DNA from: Phallusia mammillata
Lineage: Eukaryota; Chordata; Ascidiacea; Phlebobranchia; Ascidiidae
Direction: 5' to 3'
DNA length: 64,000 nt
NCBI GenBank assembly: GCA_003260075.1
Contig: QLIY01000114.1
Coordinates: forward strand, 1-64,000
The notes beneath the pieces were generated by a model, which did not search any database, had not been told where the DNA came from, and saw only the letters and a list, made by a program, of their open reading frames with translations. How positions within the stretch are numbered: the stretch's first letter is position 1; each line of letters begins with the position of its first letter. The position numbers and the translations under genes were made by a program. Below are positions 34,766 to 46,900 of the stretch, one piece after another.

Positions 34766-36293
34766 AATGCCTCGCAAAAAAGTTCCTTTGTTCCATTTCC
34801 AGTTTGACCCGCCTAGACCACTTAATGATGACGCTGCTTCCAAAAATCGAAATCAACTTATTTAACGTTTGTGAAATCGCCAGACCCATAACGCACTGTA
34901 GGCTGTTTTTTTTTCACAGCAAATATTGTGTGGCTGTTGCGCAAAGTAATTGGTGCGCTGCCTCTAGCCACTCGCCCCCACCCCTATCTCACCTTGTACC
35001 TTTTTGTATTGTCATAATCATTAATTGTTAAAGGAAGGTCAACTTGAAGACACAATCATATACCAGTAGTGATTTGCATCAAGATACAGATGATCAGTCG
35101 CTGTTTTAATGCATATCTGTTCAGGTCGAAATAAATGGCTTGCAAGATTTGGCAAATTCTAAGCTACTACTTTTTGGCCCTAGTGTATAACTTAAAATTG
35201 TGATTATTTGTAGCATTCCAAAATTTGCATTTTATGTCATTAAAAACCAGTGGCACAAATTACAAAACACTTTTTGAAATTTCAAACTAAATCAAATAAA
35301 ATCGTTTTCAAGACTGAAAATCCTCTATATATGTCCCAGTTCCTAAGCTTATCAATTCCCACTTTATGTTGTTTGAATGCACTTCACCAATGCTTTAACT
35401 GATCTATGTATTCTCTGTGTACGATTTTGGAGGTGGATTTTTGCGATGAATGCAATTAACCCATTTACGTTTTTTCAGCTGGTGTTGAAATGTCATAAGA
35501 CCGTTGTGATATATCCTTCTGTTTCTCCTGTACTAAGTAATTGGAGTTGTATGTTACACATAAGCTCCAAATTCGACAATAAAATTGTTTTGTAACCAGA
35601 TGAATTAAATCAACTGTCTTTTTCTGAGTTGGTCAATATATTTGTGTAAACTATTGGTCCGAATCCATATAGAATATGTTTTTCACTTTGCTGTCTTATG
35701 CTGGGCTTTCATTTTGGATAAACTTGGTTATATTTGCATACATGGCATCATAACAGACATGCTTCCAAAAGTATTACATTGTTTTATTTCAACCAATTTC
35801 TCAATGGACCAAAGAACCTTTAAAACAGTCTTAACCGTCTACTCATACTGGTAAGCCTAAATGTATTTCCCAATTTTCATAAAACATAACCTATTTAATG
35901 TTTTTACTAAGGAGAATACACAAGAGAGGTTTAGCTGGGGTTGGAACCAAGAGCTTAAAGTTTTTTCTCTGTTGCAAACCGTGTATGCAACATTAGTATT
36001 AGCCTTGTGCAATTAAATTAGAAGAAGGTGCTAGCACTGGGTGGTTCAAGACTGAGAAAATGAAGTGCCACTTCAGGGGTTGGTAAATACTTGGCGGACC
36101 ACAAAGAAGAAAGTTTTTTTTTGTCGAAGGATTGAATTTGCTGTATTAATCACCTTTGTTGTGAGACCCAAATATTATTACCACAAAGCTCATATACTAG
36201 CATTTAGCTACATCCGTTTTAAACTGCCAATGCTGATGTTTACAACAAAGAAAAAAAAAGTCTATGCATAAATGTCACTAAGAGGGCAAAAGC

Positions 36294-36440
36294 CAGTGGC
36301 AGGATTCAATTTTTTTGTCAGCCGGTTCGGTTATCTCATACATATAACCAATGCTGGGATTCACATTTTTTGTCTGATCTCATAAAATTTGGTGAAAGGG
36401 TTCCATAGAAGTGGTGCGAACCGACTGAATCCCACCACTT
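36294..36440. mobile_element. Short hAT-type MITE with perfect 8 bp target duplication
   Basis: Begins cagtggcaggattcaattt and ends ctgaatcccaccactt; gcaaaagc flanks both ends. It is related to 7981-8165. Confidence 0.8.
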
Positions 36441-36949
36441 GCAAAAGCCCTTTGTTTTCTCACAATGGACTCCTATTGTCCTGCAATTTAATGATGTGCA
36501 TATTATTTAGGGCTAATGCAATCTATTTAATGATCGTACTTTTTTGCACAAAAGCTACCGGTGGGCTGCATGCTAGGGTTTGCACCATCATGTCCTACTG
36601 AGAAATTGTATGAAACTTGCTAAACATGAAACATTAGATTTGCCAAGACGGCGTGGTTCGCACACCTAATTGTGCTCACAAGGTTGTTGGTTCTAACCCT
36701 GGCCTTAACCTACTATGTTTATGAACAAAATTGAAGCATTACTGCAACTGAAAAAAATAGCTTAAATCAAGAGAACCAAAGTAAAACAAACAGCTTATGG
36801 TCCATCACATCAAAACAATGTCCAACTTAGCAAGAAAACAATGAAACAAAGTGACATTGGCATTCAACGTTTGATATGAATTAAAAACCTCTACTTGTTA
36901 CCCTGACCTGAATTACTCCTCGGTGTAAAAATATTTACGTAGTTCAAGA

Positions 36950-37127
36950 ACAATTCCCATACTGACATATATTTGTCTACACACTCCTATATCACAGTGT
37001 GAACTTTATTTTCAACAACAGCAATAAAAAACAGGGGGGGGGGGGCAATTCCCATACTGACATATATTTGTCTACACACTATATCACAGTGTGAACTTTA
37101 TTTTCAACAACAGCAATAAAAAACAGT
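36950..37127. repeat. About 83 bp direct duplication joined by G12
   Basis: 36951-37033 and 37046-37126 are near-identical (caattcccatactgacatat), separated by G12 (37034-37045). One copy has a 4 bp deletion. Confidence 0.88.
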
Positions 37128-37342
37128 CATGATGAGTAAAAGCAAAACATGGTAACTAAAGTTCAAAAAAGATATATGGTAAGGGATGCATATTCAGCCT
37201 ATACAAAAATATTATTACTGGCCTAATATCAGTGAATATCATGTGGTGAACACGATACGGTATCACCTCAATCTGGGATAGTACAGTCATTGAGGTATTT
37301 TTAAATCAGCTGTTTTCAATTTGCCAAGGGAATGTATTAGAC

Positions 37343-37763
37343 CAGTGGTTCTCAAACTGTGCGTCGCGACGCCCTGGTGCGTCGTTTTAATTTTCCAACG
37401 GCGTCGCAGAATATTTCCGTTTCGTGGCTGAACTCAGTTTATCTCATAAAAATGAGGTTTCAGTGCGGTTGACGCATATCTACGTCCAAACACTTTTTGC
37501 GTAGAGTGCGGGTTGACGTTTTACCTCAAAAGTTTTTGATCAAAAGCCCGCACGTGATTGCCGGGTGCACTAAAAGTGTTGAGTGCAGTTTTATAACTTT
37601 GTCGAAAACAGTTAGGCTAAAATTGTTCTCTAAGTGCTGTTTAATAGATTTAAATTAACTGTTTATTGATAAGTTTCTTCATTACCTTTTATTTGCTGGT
37701 GCGTCGCAAGTCCAGAAAACTGTTCCAGAGGCGTCGCAACCAAAAAAAGTTTGAGAACCACTG
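37343..37763. mobile_element. Non-autonomous derivative of the hAT element at 52448
   Basis: Ends cagtggttctcaaactgtg and gtttgagaaccactg, perfect 8 bp flanks tattagac. About 130 bp of its interior (sequence around 37405-37560) matches in reverse the region 53640-53790 beside the transposase, and both share gcgacgc and ttgcgacgcaccagcaaat terminal segments. So this copy lacks the transposase but keeps both ends. Confidence 0.88.
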
Positions 37764-37937
37764 TATTAGACTATAAAATAGCATGTTGGTTTAAGTTCGT
37801 TTATTAGGGCCAAAAAACAACAGTCCTTTCAACTAAAGGCATATTTGTTGCGAAAATATAAGATCGACAAATTTTCCAACATAATAGAACCACGTTAAAA
37901 AGGCAAAACAATAATAGTTGCACAATAAAAACATTGA

Positions 37938-40900
37938 TCAGACAAAAGGGACACGGTCTCCATTCTGAGAAATCTCATTCTGTAGCACTTCAAATTTGTC
38001 CTTAAACCAAGTTTGCGCTTGCTGTAAAAAAGCTTGATGTTAAAATCAAACCTCTATATTATTGGTTCTCCGTGAAGTTAAGGATTTACCACTGGGAGGC
38101 CAACAAAGATTGAGTGAAGTGCTTAAAGTATAACAAAGCGTTTGGACAATGAAAAAAATTGTGTGTTTGTAAACGTGAAGAAACACTGCGTTAATACAGT
38201 AGCACAAAAAAATTCTCAATGTTTTTGGCAAAAATCAGGAATAATTTACCTGCAGGTTTTGTTGTACATGGATTGATTCAATTTGCACTTTACGAAGTTT
38301 CTCGTCGGCAATTTGTTTCTCAGATATTGCATGTTTCAAGGCACCATCTAATGACTGAAAATATGAACAGAGTTAACACCAATACGGCTAGGGATGGGCC
38401 GAGCCGAGCCAGAACCCGAGTACTCGGTACCGAGCATCGCTGTTTTTAATGCTCGGTGCTCGGCCGAGCAGTTGCACAAACTGACCCGAGCATTAAATTT
38501 GCATATTCATGCCCTGCTAACATACGTAACTAGTGTTCTAAAGGGTGTCTATGAACAAAAACGAATGATTTTTCAAATGCACGAGATGGTGGAAAACGCG
38601 TACTTTATGGGCATGTACAGCTTAATAAAACACCACCGGTGACGTAAGAGGCCTTGTAGAGCTAAAACGTAGAAAGGGGATTTTTTGTGACGTCATAATG
38701 CACCGAGCGTGCTCGGCCGAGCACCGAGCATTAAAGTGAGATGCTCGGTGCTCGACCAAACAGAACATTTGCAATTTTGGCACATCCCTAAATACGGCCA
38801 AATAATTTATTTAGCTTTTGTGCCACAAACACAAAAACGTTTTTTAACAATATACCATGTATATCTTTTGAATGAATTCTTTTGCAAAATAGGTCAAATA
38901 TTGAAAATTATGGCTGCTAACCGTTATTTTAGCAATCAGAAGTTCCTTTTCCGCCCTTTCTTTGTTCACTTGCTCTTCCAGTTTTAGTGAGGTGTCTCGA
39001 GCAATCTTTTGTGCATGACTTAAGGCTGCAATGTCTTCTTTTAGAGATGCTACCTGCAGTCCAAAGTGGTTACGTTATATAACCTAATTTTGTGGATTTA
39101 TTGTTTACCAAAAATATGTGTACATTTTACAAACATATGTGCACATTTAATTTTTGTGGGGGGGGGGAAAAAAAATATGTGTACATTTTACAAACATATG
39201 TGCACATTTAATTTTTGTCTAAACTGATTTGTTTGACCAAGTATCGAATGAAAAAAGCACAAAAAATTAGAGGGATGGGTCAAGGCCAGGCCATTTACTT
39301 TATTTTCTGTTGTTATTACACTGACCAATCCAAATTTGAAAAAAAATAATGAGTTTGCTTCTGGAAACATTTGAATTTAAAAAATGAAAACATGTATGGA
39401 CAAGCACTAATCAACAACATAAAATGATTGGTGTTCAACTTTTAAGTCATCTTTTATTGTTATCATCTCAAACTGCATAGGGGCCATATGAACATTGGAT
39501 GACAGGCAAAAAATTTGTAAAAATGATCATTATAATGTCTTTTTCTTACCTCAGAGTTAAATGTTGCAATCACTGTGGCTTGCTCTTCATTTTTCTTGAT
39601 GTAGTTCTGTTTAGTTTTCTCCAGGCCTTCAAGTTCATTGTCAATTTCCTGAAACAAAACACAAAAAGAAATATATTTCTGACTGTTTCAAAAATGTACT
39701 GCCATTTTTTTGCTTCCACATGCACAGTATTTGTAAAATATTTTGTTGTAAACTTGTATGTTTATGAGTAAACAAACATGAAACGACTTTTTGTGTTGTT
39801 TGGAAGCTCAATTGCCAATAATTTTCAGGTTCATATAAAAGTACTGCTAATAAATTAAAACAAGTTAGGTTAACAACTGTCCAGAATTTGCCAGACATGA
39901 CCAGAATTTTTGCTTAAAATCTTTTTTTGGTTTGCTGTTGTGTGGGTGGTTTGTGATACACAATGCCATTTTGCCGGTTCGAATTCATGAAAGGTATTTA
40001 TCAAAAGTGTCAAGAATTTGGCCGACTCCGGTATGGTAACCCTACTGTAGGTGCATCATGCCCATTTTATATTTTTAATTAAACTACAGCAGCTATTCAA
40101 AGATTAGCTTCTCAAAATTATTAATCAGCTACATGGAACTCACCTTGAGTTTATTTTCAGTTGCATAGCTGCTTTTTTTCTCAGTTTGTTGTCGCTCGAT
40201 AGCATGCTTCTGTTGTTTCACTTTTTCCTTTAGTTTAGTAATCACCCTCTCGTGGTTGGAAATTTTTGAGCGAAGTTCAGAATTTCCCCGTGTTAACTGA
40301 GTGTTGCGTGATTGTGTGGCCTCATTTGTTTTTTTGATCTACAAATAATTGTCCAACTTTATTTAAACACAACAATTGTTATTTTTTGCTGTGATGTTAA
40401 CACTATACCCAGGGTTGCAATACTGTTCTTATTTCTAAGATTTGTCCTTATTTTCAAGGACAATGTCCTGGAAAAATTTGTTGTCCTTATTTTCAACAAT
40501 TACAAAACTTCTATCTTTTTCTCTGGCATCTGGTGTTGCGTAACATACCAAAACATGTTTTTGCACCGAAAAAAGACATGAAAAAATTGCATGTGATGTG
40601 TTATGGCTTGAATAAATGCAAAGATGTGATCAAAAATGTTTGATTCATTTTGTATGAAAGTTTTATATTTCAATATTTTAGGGTCCATGTTGATGGCAAC
40701 CCTGACTATACCTCTGCAATTTGATTGTGCATTTGTCTTTTGATTGCCGATCTCTCCTTTGCAAATTGTGCTTTCATCTGCTGTAACCTGTCAGTCTGGT
40801 TTCTTGCCGTCATAGAAACTTCATCTTCATGTGCTTCTTGTTGCCGTGTCAACATGTCAGCTTTCTCCCTCTGTATTTCCAAGTCAGTCTAAATCAGAAG

Positions 40901-43900
40901 AAATAAATTAGTGCAGAAAATGTTGGTCAATTGTATATTGATTGAACAAATTTTCTTTTTTTTTTGCATACCAAATCTAATACTATATGGCCCATCATCA
41001 GCATATTCTGGTGAATTGCATAAAAATTTGGCAAATTGAATGATGACAATCATGTTATTTTCACAATTTTAAAACGTCCTATTAAGGTATTTCTACATCC
41101 TATTAAGGTACTATTTTCAAGTTGGTAATTAAATTTAAGTGTATGAAGGTTGTACAACTATTTAGTAAAACTCAGTATATAAATGCCCAAGCAAAAATTT
41201 TTTTTTAATAAATGTGCAGTTTTAGCCAACATATTATTTGCTAAACAGAACCTTTCCTGGGATTTTAGTCATAAACCTTAAAGTATAGGATGGATTAAAA
41301 CTGTAAATTATATTTTTGAACACCACAAGAGTCATTACCCTATATTTATCCAAATCTTCCTTTAACTGTGCATTGGTGTGCAGAACATCGTCTAGCGAAC
41401 CGGCAAGACGAACATTTTCGTGTCTGGCTTGCTCAAGAGCGTTTAGAGCTGGAGAAATTCTTGCATGTTCGTCAGCATCTCGCTCGTGTAATTGAGTTTC
41501 CAAATGTGTAATTGTTGTTTGAAAGTCGTTCAACTGGTGGTGGCATTTTTCTCTGTAAAAGTTATGACTTGGCAATTTAAAAATCCGAGAATATGTCAAA
41601 CTGGGCTCTCAAATGCTTTTTTCATAGTTTTGCATCATAAGCAGGATTCTACAAAAATTGCTTACAAAATATGGGAAACTTAGTTATTACTTAACAAAAC
41701 AAAAATATAACTTAGCAGAAGTGCTTGAGTCAATGTTTTAAGTCAGGGGTGTGCAACCTTTGTTACTGTCTGGCCAAATACAATAGCCAAAATTTGATCG
41801 CGGGCCGCACCTGTGTATAACACAAGGTGATTAACTTTCTTGCTTACCAAATATTCTTAACTACAACTAAAATTTGCATTTGATTCTAGTCACATATTGC
41901 GTGGTCGCAGAAAAATAGTATCGGGCGCATTAATTTGTCCGAGGGCCATACTGCTGTAAATGAGTCAATTGTACTATTTTTACTATTAAAAACATTAGTT
42001 TTGGTACACTGCATAAAAGTTGAAGATTAACAATACTCCAGTTTATATGTAAACATGTTGCATCAACAATGTTGGCACAAAAGGTTAATAATATTTTGAC
42101 AAGTCAAATATAATGGCATACAGCATTCAAACAATTGCCAATGTATGCTGTAGTGACAGTCAGTAGTGTATGTGTTACTTTTAATTTACCTTTCATCAAG
42201 AAGTGCAGACACTTGGGCATCCTTTCGTCCAAGTTGCGACTGGACTTCATTTAATTTCTCTTGTGCATTGGACAGGGGGGGGGGTGTGTATGTGTTGCTT
42301 TTAAATTACCTTTCATCAAGAAGTGCTGACACTTGGGCATCCTTTTGTCCAAGTTGCGACTGGACTTCATTTAATTTCTCTTGTGCATTGGACAGGGGGG
42401 GGGGTTTGGGCGCATTAATTTGTCCGAGGGCCACACTACCTTTTTTTAAGGGCCGCATTTGGCCTGCGGGCCGCAGGTTGCACACCCCTGTTTTGAGTAA
42501 CTACTGCTGTAAATGAGTCAATTGTACTATTTTTACCATTAAAAACATTAGTTTTGGTACACTGCATAAAAGTTGAAGATTAACAATACTCCAGTTTATA
42601 TGTAAACATGTTGCATCAACAATGTTGGCACAAAAGGTTAATAATATTTTGACAAGTCAAATATAATGGCATACAGCATTCAAACAATTGCCAATGTATG
42701 CTGTAGTGACAGTCAGTTGTGTATGTGTTGCTTTTAAATTACCTTTCATCAAGAAGTGCTGACACTTGGGCATCCTTTTGTCCAAGTTGCGACTGGACTT
42801 CATTTAATTTCTCTTGTGCATTGGACAATCGGCTGGCTATTTCATTAACTGTTGATGATAGTCGCTCATTATCAGCACGGCAACTGTTGAAATCACGTTG
42901 CAGTTGTGCAGATCTAATTCTCTCCTGCTCCTAGAAATGGAAAAGATAGCTTGTGATACGGATTCTTTCCAATGCCCAAGTTTAAGTGATGTTCAGGTAT
43001 TTGTTATGAGTGATTAGAGTGATTTATTTGGTGGTTGAATTTATAATGCCTACAGGAGTCCGCAGTTGGGTTTTTTGTTTACTGTTTAAGTCCATTAAAT
43101 TGTTTTTAAATTACAGGGTTGGTGGGGGGGGGGGTTATCAGCACGACAACTGTTGAAATCACGTTGTAGTTGTGCAGATCTAATTCTCTTCTGCTCCTAG
43201 AAATAGAAAAGATTGCTTGTGATACGGATTTCTTTCCAAAGTTATGTTCAGGTATTTGTGGTGAGTGATTCAAGTGATTTATTTGGTGGTTGAATTTATC
43301 ATGGCCACAGGAGTCCGCAGTTGGGTTTTCTGTTTACTGTTTAAGTCCATTAAATTGTTTTTAAATTACAGGGTTGGTGCTCTTAATTTGCAATTAAGCA
43401 TGGCACTCACTAAACAGAGCCTTTTTAGTCACAAACAACCAAGTAATATGTCGACACATGTTTAGATCGCAACACAGAATTTGAGAAGTGCTGGTGTAGT
43501 TGATGTTTGATGATTTTTTAAATTTAGACTGTATTTTACAAGTTAAACATACTTTTATGGCATCAACTTGTGCTAGGACTGCATCTTTTTCCTTGACAGC
43601 TTCATCTCTGGCAGCAATAGCTAGGTTGAAATCAGCTTCTTTGCGTGACATTCCATTTTGTAGCTGCAAAGCAATTAATAAGTGAACAAATATCGAGTAG
43701 ATAAATTTGTATCTAATTTTTACATGCTGTGTTCTGCTTAAGCAACATTACACTAAATGAGTGACAATTAGCAAAGGGTCGAGTCAAGCCAGAACTTGAA
43801 TACTCCAGACATCACTTTTTGATTCTCGGTACTGAGCAGTTGCACAAACTAACCCCAGTATTAAATCCTGCTACTGTATAAAACTGGTGTTCAAAAGGGT

Positions 43901-46900
43901 ATCGAAAAAAGGAAATGACTGTTTTTGAAATGTGTTAGATGGTAGAAAAATGTGTCTGGGGCCTGTACTGCTTAATACAATGCTAGTGCTGCAAGGGACC
44001 TTGGAAATCAACAAAACACGGAATTGGGAATATTTGTGATGTCACAATGCACCGAGCATGAACGTGAGATGCTTGGTGTTCGACCAAACAGAACATTCGC
44101 AGTTTTAGCCCATGCCTATTGACCAGAACACAAAATTAAGGTGTAAAAAAGTTTACCACAAATCAGATGAACAGGTAGTTTTGTATTGCCTTATTACAGG
44201 CATAATTTAAGCACCAAAATACCTGGACAAAAAGCAATAATGTTATATTGAACATAAACTTACTTGTTTGATATGAGCATTAGTTCTGCCCGAATCTACG
44301 CGGCTTGAAGCAAGTTCTGTTGACATTTGAGAATATTTTTGTTCCAAAGCTCGGTTGGTTGCACGCAGCTGTACAACTTGCGACTGCACTGAGGCTAGAG
44401 ATCGAAGTTCTTCTTCTAGTTGCTCCACTCTTGTCTAAATGTCGTTTTTATTAGATTTTGTATTGAATGTACTTGTTATGGGTTGGATTAGCACAGGGGT
44501 TATGATAATTTAACCCAGTAGCATTACATTGAATTGATTTAAATTCAAGGCCAACGTATACAACACACAAAAAAACTTCTAAAAAAGAAAAAACCAAACA
44601 CATTAGAAATTTACTGGTCCTCAATTGGCTAAACATTGAAATAATAAACCTTATTGTTAATAAACCTGTTCAGATGCACCAAGTTAACAGGGTAAAATAC
44701 AAAAATGTACCTTGTTAGTTTTAAAAACTGGTCAATTTGGAGTCAATATACAACCTGTAGTTTTCCATTCTGGGGGGGGGGTTCTATTGGATTAGCACAG
44801 GGTTATGGTAATTTAACCCAGTAAAATTTTATTGAATTGATCCAAACACATTAGAAATTAAATGGTCCTTAATTAGCTAAACATTGGAATCATACGATTT
44901 ATTGTTAATAAGCCTGTTCAGATGCACCAAGTTACCAGGGTAAATTACAAAAATGTACCTTATTAGTTTTAATAAATAAAGAAAAGTGGCAAAACTGGTC
45001 AATTTGGAGTCAATATACAACCTGTAGTTTTCCATTCTCATATGAAAGTTGACTTTTAGCAGAATTGGCAGCAGCTGCCAGGTCCTGTGCTCGATTGAAT
45101 GCTGCCTCCTGGTGTTCAACTGATGATATTCGATCCATAAGGCGATGATTTTCATTTTCTAGCTGTTGCTTTTCTTTCAAAGTGACCTCCTGTTCCAACT
45201 AGAAACATAAATCAGAAAATCTTTTTAAGTGTAAAAATTACAATTAATTAGTGGATTAAACAGCCAAGACGACCAAATGGTTAGAATGTCCACCTCATGT
45301 TCACAGAGTTGTGGGTTGTAATCTTGTGTCAGTCACTTGTGTTTTTCTAAGCAAGAAACTCGAGCAGCATTGCTTCGGGGGGGGGGGGTAAAAATGACAA
45401 TTTATTAGTGGATTAAACAGCCAAGATGACCAAATGGTTAGAATGTCCACCTCATGTTCACAGGGTTGTGGGTTTTAATCTTGTCTCAGTCACTTGTGTT
45501 TTTCTAAGCAAGAAACTCGAGCAGCATTGCTTCAACCCAGTTAAACTCAACGGGTTGAACTAAATTAAAGCTATCAACACTTAACCAAGTTGTATAAAAT
45601 CAAGTCAAATTGATATGACTTGCTCAAGCATGATGCATTTAGCGTTGCACGCCCACCAAGGATAAATACAAACAAGTTTATAAAACACCACCAATATCAA
45701 AATTAAACAGTGTTAAAAAAATATTTAGTTTTAAGGAAACATGATAAAACATATTTGCAACCTTGATTTCTTCAAGCTGTTGTTGCAAGTATTCTTTGTC
45801 ACGGTTCACATCGCTTGCTGCTTTGTTCAAATCTTTCATGACACTCTCTTTGGACTTTATTGCTTGATCGCGCTCCTTGATGGCTTGATCTGTTTTCTGA
45901 CAATGCAATGATAAAAAATATGTCACTTTTTTGTGGTTCTCTGCTTTAGATTTAGTGGTCTACAACTGAAAGAGTTAATAGCCATATTACGGCTTAAAAA
46001 ATAGTTTCTGGGGCCATAAAAAGTGAAATTCAGCATAGCTCGCAACAAAGATAAAAATCAACCTTTGTCTATGAGTCATAGAGTGTGAAAACACAAAGTG
46101 CCATTTTTGAAGGGCCATGACCTAGGCAACCTCTTACAAAATGTTCACAGGCAACACAGGGTATTTCAAAATTTCAAAACCAAGTTTAAAATCATATGAA
46201 AAAAAAACTTCTCGCCTATAAGATTTCTATTGGAAATTTTCACAACAAATAATTTTATACTTTTCTTTCTTCAAACAAGAGTTTGTCTGCTTCCTTTTCC
46301 TTGGATTCGAACTCTGAATCCTTCTGTCGTAAAACCCCCTCTTGCTTCTTGATGCATTCTTCTAACAGTTTGATCCTCGCTTCTGCGTCATCAGCTTTTC
46401 TCTTTACTTTGTTTACAGCCTGAATTTTTTTAATCACTTTTAAGAACAGTGGTGCATGATACAGAAATATATATGTACAGTTCCAAAAAAATATTACTAA
46501 TAACACTCTTTTGAAAAGAAGGTAAAAGTTATGAAATTAAATAAAAGGTGTTCAACAAACAAATTAGAAAAAATGCTCAAAAAACACACAAATATTGGAT
46601 GCACAATATGGCAAACATTTTCAGCTTGGTGAATATTTTAGCGCAATTGTGCTGCTACAATATGTTTCACCCATCTAAATAAAAGTAGAGTCAACTTAAT
46701 GCAACTCAAGAATTAAAAATGGACATTTCCATTTCAAATGTTTTCATAACTAAAGGTAACACATACACGAACCTGTCGCATTTCAGATTTCATTCGGTCT
46801 TCAATGCTTCGTATTTTTATTTCTTCTTCCAACTTCATTTCTTTTTCTTGCTTGTTTATTTCCTTGCTCTTTTCCTCCAGCTCCTCACTCCTCCCTCTCT

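Larger units (their letters stand above)
34766..37937. other. Convergent intergenic region between CAPZB and CCDC150
   Basis: I see no exon here. It holds a small MITE (36294-36440), a tRNA-like SINE head (about 36645-36715), a duplicated block with a G12 seam (36950-37127) and a hAT-derived MITE (37343-37763). A minus-strand AATAAA at about 37800-37805 could serve CCDC150. Confidence 0.55.

Noticed and set aside
42166..42516. Plus-strand reading frame with an internal protein repeat
   Set aside because: It is the antisense of duplicated CCDC150 exon pieces joined by G-runs.
43135..43199. Additional alternative CCDC150 exon
   Set aside because: It duplicates only part of exon 42743-42930 and ends at a G11 run; most likely the other allele.
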